From Nageia nagi (lineage: Eukaryota > Pinophyta): DNA of 64,000 nt. Positions 22,801 to 31,618 of the stretch are shown here, piece after piece. The notes beneath the pieces are model-generated. The model had not been told where the DNA came from. It made no database searches and worked only from the letters and a program-made list of their open reading frames with translations. Each line of letters opens with the position of its first letter. Positions within the stretch are counted from its first letter, which is position 1. Location: the NCBI GenBank assembly GCA_050084985.1, contig JBITNC010000001.1, forward strand, positions 2,914,001 through 2,978,000, written 5' to 3'. The translations under genes and the position numbers were made by a program.

Positions 22801-25800
22801 TTCATTCTATCCTAAGGCTCCTCTGTGCTAGCCTCCTTGTCTATCTTCAAGCCAAATTTGACATCTCTTGAGGCCAACACTTAGTCATTTTCCGTCTTTG
22901 CCCAATCTTGGGTATTTCTACTTGGAGCACCTATGAAAGAGTCATACACTTAGCCAAACATTGTCTTAGTCAAATCTTGACATCTTTACTCTTGAGCTTG
23001 TTGTGACTAGAACTGGACAAGATATACAACATTAGGTCACTATGGGGTAACGAGTGATTGCAACAAAACGGATGAGACTTTGGCTTCTAGTGGTCATGAC
23101 TTTTTAGCCAAAAGTGTTGGGTCCTCAAAATTGCAAATTTTGGGGCGTGTTGTGTTTGAGCATAACACATAGGTATATTAAATTTTAATTATTATACTTT
23201 TTAAATATTTTGTTACTAGTAGTTTTTAATTATAAAATTACATTTTTGTAGAGTTGCATTTTTTTTTTTAAGATTGTTTGAAATCCGAGTCTTGGAAGGT
23301 AACAAGTTGCATCATAATGTCTAATGGGTGGAATAAACGTTAAACCCTTGATTAATTTCTTGGTGTATTGCCCACAAGGCACAATATTCATCAAATCTAT
23401 TAGTGCATTTGAACAAAGGATGCAACTATGTTATGTGACCTATTAGACCAATTTGTGTAGGAGGAGGGGATGGAGCATGTTGTCCAGGTGGTCACTGACA
23501 ATGTTGCTAACTATGTTAGAGCTGAAAAGATACTCATGGAGAGGTATCCCACCATATTTTGGATTCCATGCGCTTGCCATTACATTGATCTTATTTTGGA
23601 GGACAAACAAATTGGATTAGATGAGAGAGGTGGTTGACCACGCAAGGTCAATCACCAAGTTCATTTATAATAAAGTCACAATTCTTAGAATGATACAGGG
23701 AGTTGTTGCACCCAAGAGTCACATGGTTTGCCTCCAACTTCATCTCCCTTCAATCAATTCAGAGGTGCATGCCTAATCTTCAAGAAGTGCTTATTTCTAG
23801 AAAGTGGAATGCTTCCCCCATGAGCATGAGGCCAAAGGGCCAAGCGATGGCTACTTTGATAGCCAAGCAAGACTTTTGGATGGTAGTCAAAGAGATTTGT
23901 TTCGTGACAACATCACTTCTTGTTGTCCCCTACTTAATTGATTGGGATAGGCTTACTATGGACTACTTGTATGAGGCCATGAATAAGGCCAAGGAGGACA
24001 TCAAGGTTTGGTACAAGGAGCACCCTAAGGATGATAATGAGTTTGGTGACAAGCAAACCATCTTTTGTAACATCATTGATCAACGATGGAACAATATTCT
24101 CCATCATCCTATTCATGCAGCAAGGGATTTCTTGAACCCTAGCTTATTATTTGCTCCAAGCTCCTCATACATGACTAATTTTGAGATTTCAAAAAGGATA
24201 ACAACATGCATATGCAGTATGGTGAGTGATTCCACCGTATGTATTAAAACCTCAAAGACCTTGAGAAGTACATGAAATCACTTGGTTCCTTTGGTTAAGA
24301 TGTTATAGAGTCACGTTTTTTGCTCTCTTGGTGAGGAAACTTCAAAGTTCAAAACTTCAAACTAAATATTATATATTTTAAATTGTTCATTTTGTTGTTT
24401 TTTATAGTTTATAATTGTATACATTTAGGCTTTTACCAATTTTAATTTTTCTGATTTGATTTGTATTTTAGATTTGCGGTGGACGAATTTTAGAAGTGAT
24501 AAACCCAATTTGCAAAGATTAGTCGTCTACATCCTCAGTCAAACATGTAGGACTTCAATTGCACTCATTGTCTACATCCTCAATCAAACATGTAAGGCTT
24601 CAAGATGCAAGCGCAATTGAAGTGTCTTTGAAAAAATTCACTCCAAGAAGTGCAACACGCTAGCAATTTGATTCTTTTCAGAGACACTTCTTAGTTCTTG
24701 AAAGTTGCAATTACATTTCAAATTTAAATTTGTAATTGATATGGCAAAATCTGTTTTATGTTATTAGGTTGTCGACACAATACTTAAAAATGATATTGTG
24801 TACATCTACATCAACCTGCAATTGAGTGTGAAGCAATTGCACAAGAAGGATGGTGAGGAATCCAAAAATTTGTCTTCCATCAATCCCAAATTTAGTGATT
24901 CACCTCCATGTGGCATAATAGCAGACGACATTGTAGACGAAGAGTTTTGGATTGCATGGCTTGTGTTGGAGCTAGAGATGGATACAAGCGTGGAGGAGGA
25001 GAAGGAGGATGCATCCCACTTGGAGTTCAACTAGGAGGATCCATTGCATCTTGTTGATTTTGGTGTTGGACTTGGTGCAAAGGATGATTCTTTGCTCTAC
25101 CAGTACTAGAGGCAAAGGAAATGCCAAACAAGATTGCCCCCTCCTAGCAGAGCACCCTTTCCCAATCCTACGCCTACTAGTAGAGCATGTGGCAATGGTC
25201 TTGATGGCTAATTGATTAATAAAAGGGCCAAACCATGCATCCTGTTGACTTTGGTGTTGGACTTGGTGCAAAGGATGATTCTCTGCTCTACCAGTACTAC
25301 AAGCAAAGGAAATGCCAAACAAGATTGCCCCCTCCTAGCAAACCACCCTTTCCCAGTCCTACACCTACTAGTAGAGCATGTGGCAATGGTCTTGATGGTT
25401 AATTGAATAATAAAAGGGCCAAAGGCCCTAGTCATTTATGCCTTGAGTCCTTGACATTGTATTTTTTGTACTTGTTGCCATGTTGGCACTTGGCAATATG
25501 AGATTTATAAGTAGACATTTGACATACATTTTGTAGATGACTTTTTAATATTTCATTTCATATGTTTTAGTATATCGAGGTTATAACTTATAGATATCAA
25601 AAAATGAATTATGTTCTACTATTATTTTCTTTAAATTTATGTCATGAATGTGTTGTTAGATGATATAGCCCATACGGGAATGTTTGATGGCAATTAGATA
25701 AGCAGATTGCCATATTCTATGGAAAAATATAAAAAAATTGTGTGTTTTTTTGATGTATATGTTTTTCCCCCTTTTTGTCAATTTTCTCCCTTTTTCCATT

Positions 25801-25938
25801 TATTCACATTTTTCTGGTTTAAATGTACTACATTGTTTTCCCATTTTTCCCAATTTTTTGCCCTTTTTTAAAATTTGACCCGAAGCCATTTATTTCTGGT
25901 ACCCATTTTTCATTTCATATACATATACATACATATAT

Positions 25939-26028
<90 letters not shown>

Positions 26029-28045
26029 TATACCAAATATTTTCAAAAAATTTCAAACCTATAACTAAACCTTTCCTCTCGTTTGAACCAAACTTTCCAT
26101 TCCTCATAATTATGTTATTATTTGACATATGCTGAAATAATACTGCAATAAAGATAAATGTTCCCAATATTACCTATCATTAAGAAGTGCAATACTAAAA
26201 CCTGCCAAAATAGCAGCAAGAAGCGACAGGGGATTCCTCAAAAAAGCTAATCCTGTAACCAATGAATAAAGCAAAGAATCAACAGACAGAAATAATCCCA
26301 ACATATCAATAATGATAAAGGAACAGAAATTAAAATATAAATTGTATCTTTTACTTACCAAGAACAAATGTTATTATAATGAAATAATTGGTGCGGTAAC
26401 TGCAAATCAAATTGAGTACTGAGTCATTAAAAACGCTGTATGATAATGACTTGTCAATATAAAAAGCAGCATTTAAAATATATACTTAATAAGACAAAAA
26501 ATCAAGATCATAAATATCCAAACATCATTTCGTAGATGGCTTTATGGTTAGATCATGTGCATTCAATTCTTCAGAAATATTCAGTGACCACAACAATAAA
26601 GAAAAGGCCAGTGATATGCCAGACACTCTGCTGCTAAAGAGAACAAGATAGGCTTTAAGTAACTTCCACAAGCTATGGATGGGAAAATTAACTACCTTTA
26701 ACTTTTCTATTTTGTATTGCCCTCAGTGAAAAATGATATTATCTAAAGAGCATCAATTCTTACACAATCATCCACCTTCTGCTCGTATAGGTCCTTTCAA
26801 AGTTTTAGAAAGTTTAAAGGGCCCTTTCAAAGTTTTATAAAGTTTAAAGCCTGCATACTGTGCTGGATGATCGCATGTTACAAATCTTTGTATTGGGCTT
26901 GCCATGGCCTTTTCTAGAGCACCTGCATAAGGTAAAGCTACGTACTCAATGATGTTGCTTAAGTCTGACCTTGGGAGAAGCTCTGTAATCTTCATGTCAT
27001 ACTCTCTAAAAGGACAAACCGCATTTTCTCCTAAGGGGAACTGCTTAGCAAAGACATGTTCAATCATGATGGTCCTATAGTTGTTGATTACAATATGTCT
27101 CCTGATTTATGGATGAGGTAAATGATGTGTTGGATCCATGAATTCAAGACCTGCATGAAACTAGTATAAGTATTAAAGTCCCTCAATAGTAACATCTCCC
27201 ATGTTGTCCTGAGCCAAGTGATGTCCTCATAAAGGTCTTGGTAAGGGTCCCCTCAATGTGGATAGCGAGGTTGGATATGGCCAGAGGAAAGTAACATACG
27301 GCAAAGAAAAGATAATTGTTATATGTATTTATTTGGCAACAATGCTAATTGAATGGCCATAATTCCTCGCATGGCCACGTTTTGACCATGACTAAGGTTT
27401 ACCAACATGCTTCTATGTGATCAACTAGCATTCTAAAAGTTCTTGAACAAGTTCCTCATTCTAAAATCCACCAACACATGACACGTACAACATGTGAATA
27501 ATTTCTTGAACAAGTTCCTCATTCCATCCAGGACATAAGATATGTTAACAGCATTTTTACCCCAAAAAAATATGAATTTTACAAAAATAAACAATTAAAA
27601 ATGATCCCCACGTTCAGTTCATCAAATTTTAATGTACTAAGAAGTTGATCGTCATGATAAAGACAAACCTATATTTTCAGTTCCTCAAATTATGATCAGT
27701 TCCACAATATAACTACACATAATGTGCCAAATTCTAATTAAAAAGAACAACGATGGTGACGAAAATAAATCGCAAAACCGTCACCTGTTCGATTCACTCT
27801 TAAGAATTTTCATTCTATACAAAACAAAATCACAAACATTAAACATGAAAAATATGAATAAAGCGAAGAAGTAAATTCGTAATTTACTAGTAAAGATTGC
27901 ATTTAGCGCGGCTATTCCATTTGGAAAAACTTCGAGGCACCGTGAATCTGGAGAAGAATTCATTCAGAGGCCGGGGCGGGGCCGTCCAATCCACTTCCTG
28001 AAGAGCATCCACCAGATCCTCCACCGTCACATTTCCCCAATCCAT
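16700..28045 (-). CDS. PRA1.A: PRA1.A-type prenylated Rab acceptor protein, seven exons
   Basis: PRA1 proteins are small ER/Golgi/endosome membrane proteins that bind prenylated Rab GTPases and act in vesicle traffic. Exons (minus): 27888-28045, 26359-26399, 26174-26252, 17294-17380, 17118-17209, 16901-16972, 16700-16803. Every junction is GT/AG and every split codon is restored, giving 210 residues and TAA. The N terminus [15 protein letters not shown] and the block [19 protein letters not shown] are typical of plant PRA1.A. Hydrophobic segments lie near residues 58-71, 74-90, 144-162 and 164-180. The conserved [19 protein letters not shown] (102-120), ICGRPRW (138-144) and [17 protein letters not shown] (184-200) are present. 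Length equals the family's usual ~210. Intron 3 is 8793 bp and carries nested transposons; the others are 84-1488 bp. No stop or frameshift was seen, so the gene is probably functional. Confidence 0.96.
16901..16972 (-). CDS. PRA1.A: PRA1.A exon 6
   Basis: 72 bp coding [20 protein letters not shown] and GLL, membrane segments 3-4. Acceptor GTATGCAG, donor CTGCTGT/GTAAGC. Confidence 0.96.
17118..17209 (-). CDS. PRA1.A: PRA1.A exon 5
   Basis: 92 bp coding [20 protein letters not shown] and [10 protein letters not shown], the basic loop and the start of membrane segment 3. Acceptor ACTTGCAG, donor CATCAG/GTACAA. The intron 4 between it and exon 4 is only 84 bp. Confidence 0.96.
17294..17380 (-). 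CDS. PRA1.A: PRA1.A exon 4
   Basis: 87 bp coding [20 protein letters not shown] and AAKMRPPV, the cytosolic loop most conserved in the family. Acceptor CATGCAG, donor GTCGC/GTAAGC. Confidence 0.96.
17381..18550 (-). other. PRA1.A intron 3, 3' part without recognised elements
   Basis: AT-rich sequence between the exon 4 acceptor and MITE 2. No domain or terminal repeat was recognised. A short plus-strand frame at 18051-18269 has no recognisable motif and is probably chance. Confidence 0.6.
18559..18956. mobile_element. hAT-like MITE 2 in PRA1.A intron 3
   Basis: 398 bp between exact 8-bp repeats GTTCAAAC (18551-18558 and 18957-18964), as expected for a hAT insertion. The left end is CAGTGTTTAGAAAAACACAG. 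The right end, on the opposite strand, is CTCCATTTATAAAAATGCTG, so the inverted repeats share TTTA.AAAAA but have decayed at the tips. The interior is A-rich, with AAAAAAGCATTTTTT and CATTTAAACAG motifs like MITE 1, and has no coding. Confidence 0.72.
18965..19389. other. intron 3 sequence between MITE 2 and the hAT relic
   Basis: AT-rich, with TATATTCTCTATAGAATATA (an inverted repeat) near 19363-19385. Nothing else was recognised. Confidence 0.4.
21488..21510. repeat. (AAATT)n microsatellite
   Basis: About four and a half AAATT units in tandem within the LTR-like insertion. Confidence 0.85.
21771..22732. repeat. array of diverged hairpin units
   Basis: About nine related units start at 21771, 21916, 22061, 22130, 22284, 22347, 22470, 22619 and 22687. 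Each has a core of the form GCGCATG-CTTT-gg-AAAGTCAT-gATT-ATGACTTTTTT-gt-CATGCGC, so the ends and the middle are both inverted repeats. In the unit at 22130 the centre AAAGTCATAATTATGACTTT (22143-22162) is a perfect palindrome. Spacers share CTTAGCCAAATTTTCA and AACCTCATCCAAGCCAAG blocks. Start-to-start distances alternate near 145 and 65 bases, suggesting a higher-order unit of about 215 bp. Confidence 0.8.
24525..24614 (+). repeat. in-frame 45-bp tandem duplication in the hATC domain
   Basis: GTCTACATCCTCAGTCAAAC at 24525 recurs as GTCTACATCCTCAATCAAAC at 24570. The duplication adds 15 codons (VYILSQTC.../VYILNQTC...) without changing frame, inside the dimerisation motif. Confidence 0.88.
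25042..25424 (+). repeat. 191-bp tandem duplication at the hAT transposase 3' end
   Basis: Two copies with period 191: [16 protein letters not shown] is coded at about 25060 and again at about 25251, each followed by the stretch ending ACTAGTAGAGCATGTGG and AAAAGGGCCAAA. The first copy has a stop after LLYQY, while the second reads on (YYKQRK). Confidence 0.92.
25921..26033. repeat. (AT)n microsatellite
   Basis: ACATACATAT steps grade into a pure (AT) run from about 25951 to 26021, ending TATATATACC. It sits at the 3' side of the hAT relic and has probably erased its terminal repeat. Open frames of alternating Tyr/Ile across it are meaningless. Confidence 0.97.
26174..26252 (-). CDS. PRA1.A: PRA1.A exon 3
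   Basis: 79 bp coding [18 protein letters not shown] and SIALLND, membrane segments 1-2. The acceptor is GGTTACAG. The donor GATAG/GTAATA opens the 8.8-kb intron 3; the last codon is completed as Ser by exon 4. Confidence 0.96.
26359..26399 (-). CDS. PRA1.A: PRA1.A exon 2
   Basis: A 41-bp micro-exon coding [13 protein letters not shown], the start of the first membrane segment. The acceptor is TTTGCAG and the donor CTTG/GTAAGT. Its phase fits exons 1 and 3 exactly. It is too short to be noticed as an open frame alone. Confidence 0.95.
26400..27887 (-). other. PRA1.A intron 1
   Basis: 1488 bp, donor GTAAAT and acceptor TTTGCAG. It contains an unidentified sense-strand open frame (26768-27067) with transposon-like sequence before it; the rest is AT-rich without recognised features. 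Confidence 0.9.
26768..27300 (-). CDS. unidentified open frame in PRA1.A intron 1
   Basis: The minus-strand frame from 27067 to 26768 codes 99 residues ([17 protein letters not shown]..., [20 protein letters not shown], then a repeated [20 protein letters not shown]). I do not recognise it. Upstream on the same strand (27300-27100) a broken frame reads [16 protein letters not shown] followed by [10 protein letters not shown], reminiscent of the GDFN motif of LINE-type endonucleases, so the block may be a transposon fragment. It is sense to PRA1.A but not part of it: the splice sites of exons 1 and 2 join cleanly without it. Confidence 0.35.
27888..28045 (-). CDS. PRA1.A: PRA1.A exon 1
   Basis: Codes residues 1-52 plus two bases of Tyr53. 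ATG at 28045 begins [11 protein letters not shown], the family start. The exon ends CTTTACTA followed by the donor GTAAAT. Unusually GC-rich (CCCCGCCCCGG) against its AT-rich surroundings. Confidence 0.96.
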
Positions 28046-28260
28046 CTTTCCTTTTACTTCTTAGCGGAGAGGTCTCTACGGATTTCCAAGATGGAATGGG
28101 AGGCTTCGAACCTCTGACGTCTGAAAGAAGAAAAGCAAGCTACGAAACCCTCGCTATAGCTCCTCCAGGGATCGAACCCTTGACCACCTGCAGGTGTTGG
28201 CTTTGATACTTGCCGTATTCGTTTACAGTTCCCGTCGAAGCGTTTATTTCAGCATACGAA
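28046..28260 (-). promoter_or_regulatory. PRA1.A 5' UTR/promoter-proximal region with B-box-like motifs
   Basis: Sequence just upstream of the ATG on the minus strand. It holds two pol III B-box-like motifs, GGTTCGATCCC near 28171 and AGGTTCGAAGCCT near 28100, spaced about 70 bases apart, plus the palindrome CACCTGCAGGTG near 28182. This looks like a tRNA-derived SINE or tRNA relic inside the 5' region. There is no closed acceptor stem and no clear A box, so I do not call a tRNA. Confidence 0.4.
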
Positions 28261-28607
28261 AAGTTTATAGACTTTTTTGGGGAATTTCTTATGGTATTTT
28301 AATTTTTACTTTTACATGAGATACTAGCACTTATGAAAACAATGTAATTTTTCTAATATAAATTTTTAATGAAAAATAAATTTTAATATCAAAATGTAAA
28401 AATATAACAAAAATTTGCATTCACAAATTACAAATAAAATAGTCACTTAGCATCTATTATTATTTAAAAGTTAATAGTTTGACTTTAAAAGAAAAATTTC
28501 TTGAAAAATTGTGAATGAGTTTAAAGTTTTTTTAGTGTTTATATGAGTAATCTTAATAAGATTTTCGAAACAATTTGTAGGAAGATTTCATAAAAATACT
28601 AGGTTTA
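28261..28607. other. unassigned AT-rich sequence
   Basis: Upstream of PRA1.A and before the composite repeat. No gene or terminal repeat was recognised. Confidence 0.4.
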
Positions 28608-29922
28608 TAGAAAGCAAGATGGCTTTCATTCACAAGTAAGTGATGATTAAATTTGTGCTTCGAACATGATTTAACCTTTGGATGGAAATGTTATGGATTT
28701 CTAAGGTAGTTTTAAAACATGAGAACAGTTGTTTGGCAAGGATATTGAATAATTGGAGTTGGTAGTCTATTCTAAGTTGTTTAAAGAGTAGATTAAGTGT
28801 TGAAGTTGGCCTAGGAGATCTCAAAAAAATTAAATTTGACTTTATGAGGGTCATAAGTCCTTTGGGAGCAATATTTTTAGATTTTAAAACCTATATAAGG
28901 ATAATCTTGAGCATATCTTCGCAAGCATTTGTTCATGCTCAATAATAGATAACTTATTTTATCAAAGTTGTAGGTGTTATTTAAATTTGAAGAATCTAAA
29001 TATGTATTCATATGTTGTTGCTCTTTGTTTTTAAGACATAAGAGAGAACATAGCATAACCAAAAGTATGGTGAAAATGAAATATGATACATATATAGTTC
29101 ACTGATGGAACTAGATTACAAAGATGTTGTTTGAGAATGATATTCTCTTGTTCAACTAAATCTACTACAATTTAATGTAAAATCCTTATGAAAACCATAT
29201 CAAACCACTAAACTACAGTCCTACATGTTTCAGATGTTTACAACAACAATCCACACAAAAATGGAAACCAACCAAGCTAAGAAAATAACAAATAATTAAA
29301 AATAGTTGCACTTTGCCCGTGTAACAAAGCAGATCAATATGCATCAAATTGACTAGTCAAAAAGATTGGATCGATCATCTGACTATGTTAATCAATCATT
29401 CGACTGGTCTATGGATTAGATTATCAATTAGTCTTCTAAGGGATTGGACCTATCACGTTTGATTACAAAATATCAAAATCTTGATGATATCATTCTTTGA
29501 TCAGGCTCAAACTTCAATACTATCTATTTATTTAATTGAAGAGGTTACGAGTGGCTTGGGTATCAAGAATGGTGTTTTAAAAAAAGTAAGGAAGTTTATC
29601 TCTAAATTTATAAAGTGGAATAAGACTATATAATGCAAGTTCAAAATTATGATAGTAAAATAATAAAGTAAATATCATTATAACTGGTGGGGATATGCTT
29701 TTCCACCTTTTGTTATTCATTTTGCTTTTGTAATCATACATTTTACCTTTGCTTTCAAATCTTTCCCTTCCCTTAGGTTCGAGCCATTAGATCTCCCTAT
29801 CCCACTCCCCTTCTCAATGACTACAATTATTACTCAGCTATGAGTGATGAACATCCAATGTTAGGATAGCCATGGTAGCTCCTCAAAGGTCTTTACAAAG
29901 CCTCTTTTCATAAGCGGTAAGC

Positions 29923-30437
29923 ATGAACATCAATCCTCCTCTGCAAGTAGAAAAATTAATTAATAAAAGCTTAAGCCTTAAGATCTCATGGGAAATTATT
30001 GATCAAGCCATAAAAAAAGGATGTTACAACTTGATCGGTAAACTCCACTACGTTAGGCCAAACACTTATTTGGATAAGAAATGGGCAAAATTAAGATGGA
30101 AGAACAAAGGAAGCATGAAAATTATTGCATTTTGCAATGACAGCATGATGTTCGTAATAAATTATGTTGAAAATTGAGACTTTATATTAAGCACCCAGTG
30201 GTTCTTCGAAAAGCAAGGATTGTTTGTAGAAAATTGGAGGCTTAATTTTTAATATGGCTAAAGCATTAATTATCATGGCTCCAATATGGGTTACTCTTCT
30301 ACATATTCCATTCAACTTCTGTAATTAGAAATTTTTTGAAGGAATTATAAGACCTTTCAAAAAGTTTATAACAATAAATAATGTAATGAAGGCTCAATCA
30401 AGAATGATGGTGGCAAGGTTCTATGTTATGTTAGAAT
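29923..30437 (+). pseudogene. L1-type LINE ORF1 fragment (DUF4283-like), copy 1
   Basis: From ATG at 29923: LSLKISWEIIDQAIKKGCYN, then a basic stretch (DKKWAKLRWKNKG) and IIAFCNDSMMFVI. After a stop it continues DFILSTQWFFEKQGLFVENW, which matches the DFVL...GPWFF..RGL..W core of the RNA-binding DUF4283 domain in plant LINE ORF1 and related proteins. Several stops follow. The zinc knuckle region is replaced by unrelated DNA. Confidence 0.78.
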
Positions 30438-30798
30438 TTGGGTGAAGTTGTCAAAAATAATAACTCTAGAATCAAAGTTAGGAGATTGTATCCAAGAATT
30501 ACAATACAAGAATAATAATTACCTATGCTTAACTTACAAATAGGTTAGCCATAACTTAAGGTCTTATCTTATGAAGGTTTTATAAAATAAAGTTTACAAG
30601 AATTGGACACCCAGACAACACAAGGAGATGAATTCAAGTGAACTGAAGGAAGGAAAAATACCAAATGATCATGAAGTAAATATTGATAATCAAAAGGAGA
30701 AAAGGTAGGACTAAGAAAAGGAAAATTCAATGGTTGTATCGATAGCATTGACAACCATAGATAACCAGAGAGAACATATTAAAAGATACCCTAAGGTG

Positions 30799-31288
30799 TG
30801 AAGGAATAAGTAAAGATTAATTTCCTATTATATCAAGATCACATGAAAGCTCTCTCAATTTCCTTAATCATTAATAACACAAACTCAAAATAGCATTCAC
30901 ATAAGATGACACTGATATAAAGTGGTTCCTCCAACAATGGGAGTACATCCACTAATCTAAGCTCTTATTCTTAAAAAGCACTCTCTTACAACAACTCACT
31001 TATCCTACAACCTAGATAAAAGCATACCTTTTCTACAAACTTGAGTGAATAACTAAGAGGAAAAACCCTATATTTATAGGGCAAAATCCTACCTTATATC
31101 ATCCTTTTAACTATTGTATAATGTCATGACATGCATCATCTTTTTACCCAAGGGCATGCTCATGAGATGGAATGAAGGACAAGTTACATTATCATATTCA
31201 CTAAATACTTAAGGTATATAGGGATACCCTTAAGTAGTAAGTGAATTACATGAAGATACCTTACAATAATGCATTATACATTCCAACA
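30799..31288 (-). repeat. solo LTR A
   Basis: 490 bp, plus-strand TGAAGGAATAAG...CATTCCAACA, that is TGTTGGAATGTATAATGC... on the minus strand. Flanks AGGTG (30794-30798) and AAGTG (31289-31293) form a near-perfect 5-bp duplication. Composite copy 2 lacks the insertion and reads GAGGTGGAGG there, an empty-site comparison. A TATA-like CCTATAAATATAGGG lies on the minus strand. Related to LTRs B-E. Confidence 0.88.
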
Positions 31289-31618
31289 AAGTGGAGGAAC
31301 AAACTAGTCAATCTGAAAAGGAAAGATGGACAAAGGGAGATCTAAGAGGAAATCACTTAACAAAGAAGGAATCATAGATAATCATATAGAGAGTAAATCA
31401 AAATTTAAGGATAATATAATTAAAGAAACATAATTTATCAAGAATAATCTTATAAGTAACATGAATTACATCCATAAAAGTAAACTATGCACCTAAACAT
31501 GTTAGGCGTACAAGCAAATGAGAAGTTAAAGAAAAATAACCTACAAGGGAGGTGGCAGATGGTAAGCGATCAACATTGGATGGTTTTAGAGTAGAGTACC
31601 CATAAAAGTTAATAAAAT

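Larger units (their letters stand above)
20404..23167. mobile_element. 2.76-kb LTR-like insertion (possible large solo LTR)
   Basis: The segment starts TGTTGGGTG and ends GCATAACA, and is flanked by GATAG (20399-20403) and CATAG (23168-23172), a 5-bp duplication with one mismatch. Removing it joins the hAT exon end (QECLDS) to a GTATATTAAA donor-like intron start, which supports the borders. No PBS, polypurine tract, gag or pol was seen, so a long solo LTR fits best; a non-autonomous element is the alternative. It holds an (AAATT)n run (21488-21510) and the hairpin array at 21771-22732. Confidence 0.62.
19846..25230 (+). pseudogene. hAT transposase (BED / DUF659 / hATC), multi-exon
   Basis: Reads from ATG at 19846 (PKKLDPFW[14 protein letters not shown]). 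The BED finger keeps CKLC, but the section with the two zinc-binding His is gone. A DUF659-like part starts near 20240 ([18 protein letters not shown]) to QECLDS at 20400, where another element is inserted. After an intron it resumes near 23285 (ESWKVTS.IIMSNGW), then [29 protein letters not shown] and [15 protein letters not shown], with [19 protein letters not shown] near 24090-24140. The hATC dimerisation block lies at 24480-24660 (PNLQRL...ILSQTC...[10 protein letters not shown]) with a stop at the conserved Trp. The last exon is 24770-25230. Stops, frameshifts and deletions make it inactive. Confidence 0.88.
19390..25920 (+). mobile_element. hAT (Ac-like) transposon relic
   Basis: An autonomous-type hAT element: homopolymer-rich non-coding ends (19390-19600 and 25680-25920) enclose a multi-exon transposase. 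A TAAACACTG motif at about 19593, the complement of the CAGTGTTTA end of MITE 2, lies in the 5' part. True tips and the 8-bp duplication could not be fixed; the 3' end runs into an AT microsatellite at 25920. It lies in PRA1.A intron 3, antisense to that gene, and itself carries the 20404-23167 insertion. Limits are approximate. Confidence 0.75.

Noticed and set aside
23703-24275. Functional transposase gene from the 190-residue open stretch
   Set aside because: It is only the middle of the hAT transposase; the BED finger is deleted and the hATC part has stops, so it is a relic.
25823-26167. Open frames on both strands across the AT run
   Set aside because: They are Tyr/Ile alternation produced by the (AT)n microsatellite and have no independent coding signal.
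28085-28180. Possible tRNA gene on the minus strand
   Set aside because: B-box-like motifs are present, but the acceptor stem does not pair, no anticodon arm could be folded, and no A box was clear.
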